Assembly: GCA_029855925.1 (NCBI GenBank)
Contig: JAGSHP010000341.1
Span: 1 to 6,286 of the forward strand
Length of the DNA: 6,286 nucleotides
Direction: 5' to 3'
Source: Candidatus Thorarchaeota archaeon
GTDB lineage: Archaea > Asgardarchaeota > Thorarchaeia > Thorarchaeales > Thorarchaeaceae
Part shown: in pieces, positions 5,677-6,286 of the stretch
How the letters are laid out: the number at the start of each line of letters is the position of its first letter
Numbering within the stretch: the first letter of the stretch is position 1
The notes under the pieces: generated by a model
What the model saw: the letters and a program-made list of their open reading frames with translations, nothing else
Database searches by the model: none
What the model was told of the DNA's origin: nothing
Program-made: the position numbers and the translations under genes

Positions 5677-6286
5677 TCAGACAACAAAGGAGTCTGTGGT
5701 CTCGACGTTGAGGGATGAGTCGTAGGTGTAGTCTGTCTTTGTGAGTTCGGTGACCGTGACCGTATGTGTCCCTGAGTCTACATTGGTCTGAGTGAAGACC
5801 GCAACACCATTGCTATCAGTTGTTGCAACAAGACTGACAACAGTGCCGTCAGGATGCGTCCAATCAATCGAGACCTCCACACCTGACAGTACATTACCGT
5901 CAGTGTCCACGACTGTGACCATGCATGAGAGGTCGGTCTGTGGATATCGACCGTGTATTATGGTCTCTTCCCAGCTGATGTCTTGAACGTACATCACAGA
6001 GGATGAGCCTCCACCGCCCGCAGAGACACCTGCAGCGGTTGACGCCTGATAGATGATTTTGCCAATCGAAGTTGCCCCGAGCTGCATGACCTCAACATTC
6101 CAATAGTAGAGCTGGTCAGTGGTCCCTTCAACAGTTATGCCATGATGCTCGGTTGTAATCTTGTTGTCGAAGCCATAGACGATCTCCTCAAGAAATTCTT
6201 GATAGTGGTCACCGACATTCTGTCCCTCGTATCCAGTGGTTCGGCCGGTACGGTCCTCACCCATATTGGAGTACTGGGCACACCAC
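5677..6286 (-). CDS. C-terminal part of a probable extracellular protein ending in an Ig-like domain (5'-truncated)
   Basis: The last 202 residues of a longer protein. The frame is open to the window edge and continues seven residues (WCAQYSN) before the first ATG at 6264, so that ATG is probably internal. Numbering from the Trp at the edge, residues 1-85 form a domain I do not recognise (YEGQNVGDHYQEFLEE, then ITTEHHGITVEG); these could be the end of an enzymatic or binding domain. A Gly/Ser linker follows (SAGGGGSSS, 88-96), then a connecting strand (MYVQDISWEE), then from about 118 to the end an Ig-like beta-sandwich of the invasin/Big type. Its marks are VTVVDTDGNVLSGVEV, TTDSNGVAVF and the tail YDSSLNVETT. 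Such tails are common on archaeal and bacterial exported proteases and surface proteins. No membrane segment follows, so the protein may be secreted. The signal peptide, if any, lies outside the window. Confidence 0.8.
   Translation of the reverse strand, partial: WCAQYSNMGEDRTGRTTGYEGQNVGDHYQEFLEEIVYGFDNKITTEHHGITVEGTTDQLYYWNVEVMQLGATSIGKIIYQASTAAGVSAGGGGSSSVMYVQDISWEETIIHGRYPQTDLSCMVTVVDTDGNVLSGVEVSIDWTHPDGTVVSLVATTDSNGVAVFTQTNVDSGTHTVTVTELTKTDYTYDSSLNVETTDSFVV

Overview
The window looks archaeal. Three things point that way: BRE/TATA-type promoter boxes in front of the genes that start here, one promoter placed so that its transcript would be almost leaderless, and a two-subunit IorAB indolepyruvate:ferredoxin oxidoreductase. 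Base composition is moderate (near half GC by eye). Strong GGAGG-type ribosome binding sites, a Kv-beta-like aldo/keto reductase and secreted proteins with Ig-like tails would suit an Asgard archaeon of the Thorarchaeota type. That placement is inference from protein style only.

Layout. Bases 1-2369 (+) carry iorA, truncated at its 5' end by the window edge, and iorB, overlapping as TAATG. Together they encode an oxygen-sensitive TPP/iron-sulfur enzyme that oxidises aryl pyruvates from aromatic amino acid breakdown to aryl-acetyl-CoA and reduces ferredoxin. A perfect 8-bp hairpin at 2397-2432 separates iorB from a small convergent gene (2466-2711, -) for an 81-residue stand-alone ATP-cone protein. 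A 152-bp intergenic stretch (2712-2863) holds divergent promoters: one for the ATP-cone gene, one for a 332-residue aldo/keto reductase (2864-3862, +).

The aldo/keto reductase runs convergently into a large regulator gene on the minus strand (3899-5008). The two stop codons lie 36 bp apart, joined by an 8-bp inverted repeat. The regulator is an internal duplication: two modules in one chain, each with an Lrp-like N-terminal helix-turn-helix and an alpha/beta domain. Its reading frame has no ATG or GTG start. The best-placed start is ATA at 5006-5008, exactly 8 nt after a perfect GGAGGTG, the same spacing as in iorB.

Upstream on the minus strand lie a 163-residue secreted protein with a signal peptide and an aspartate-rich loop (5086-5577), transcribed from a strong TATA box as a nearly leaderless message, and the C-terminal 202 residues of a larger probable extracellular protein ending in a Ser/Gly linker and an Ig-like domain (5677 to the window end), closed by a G/C hairpin and T-run terminator. 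The secreted gene and the regulator may form one transcript (77-bp gap, no convincing promoter between). The targets of the regulator cannot be read from this sequence. No RNA genes, CRISPR arrays or insertion sequences were seen.
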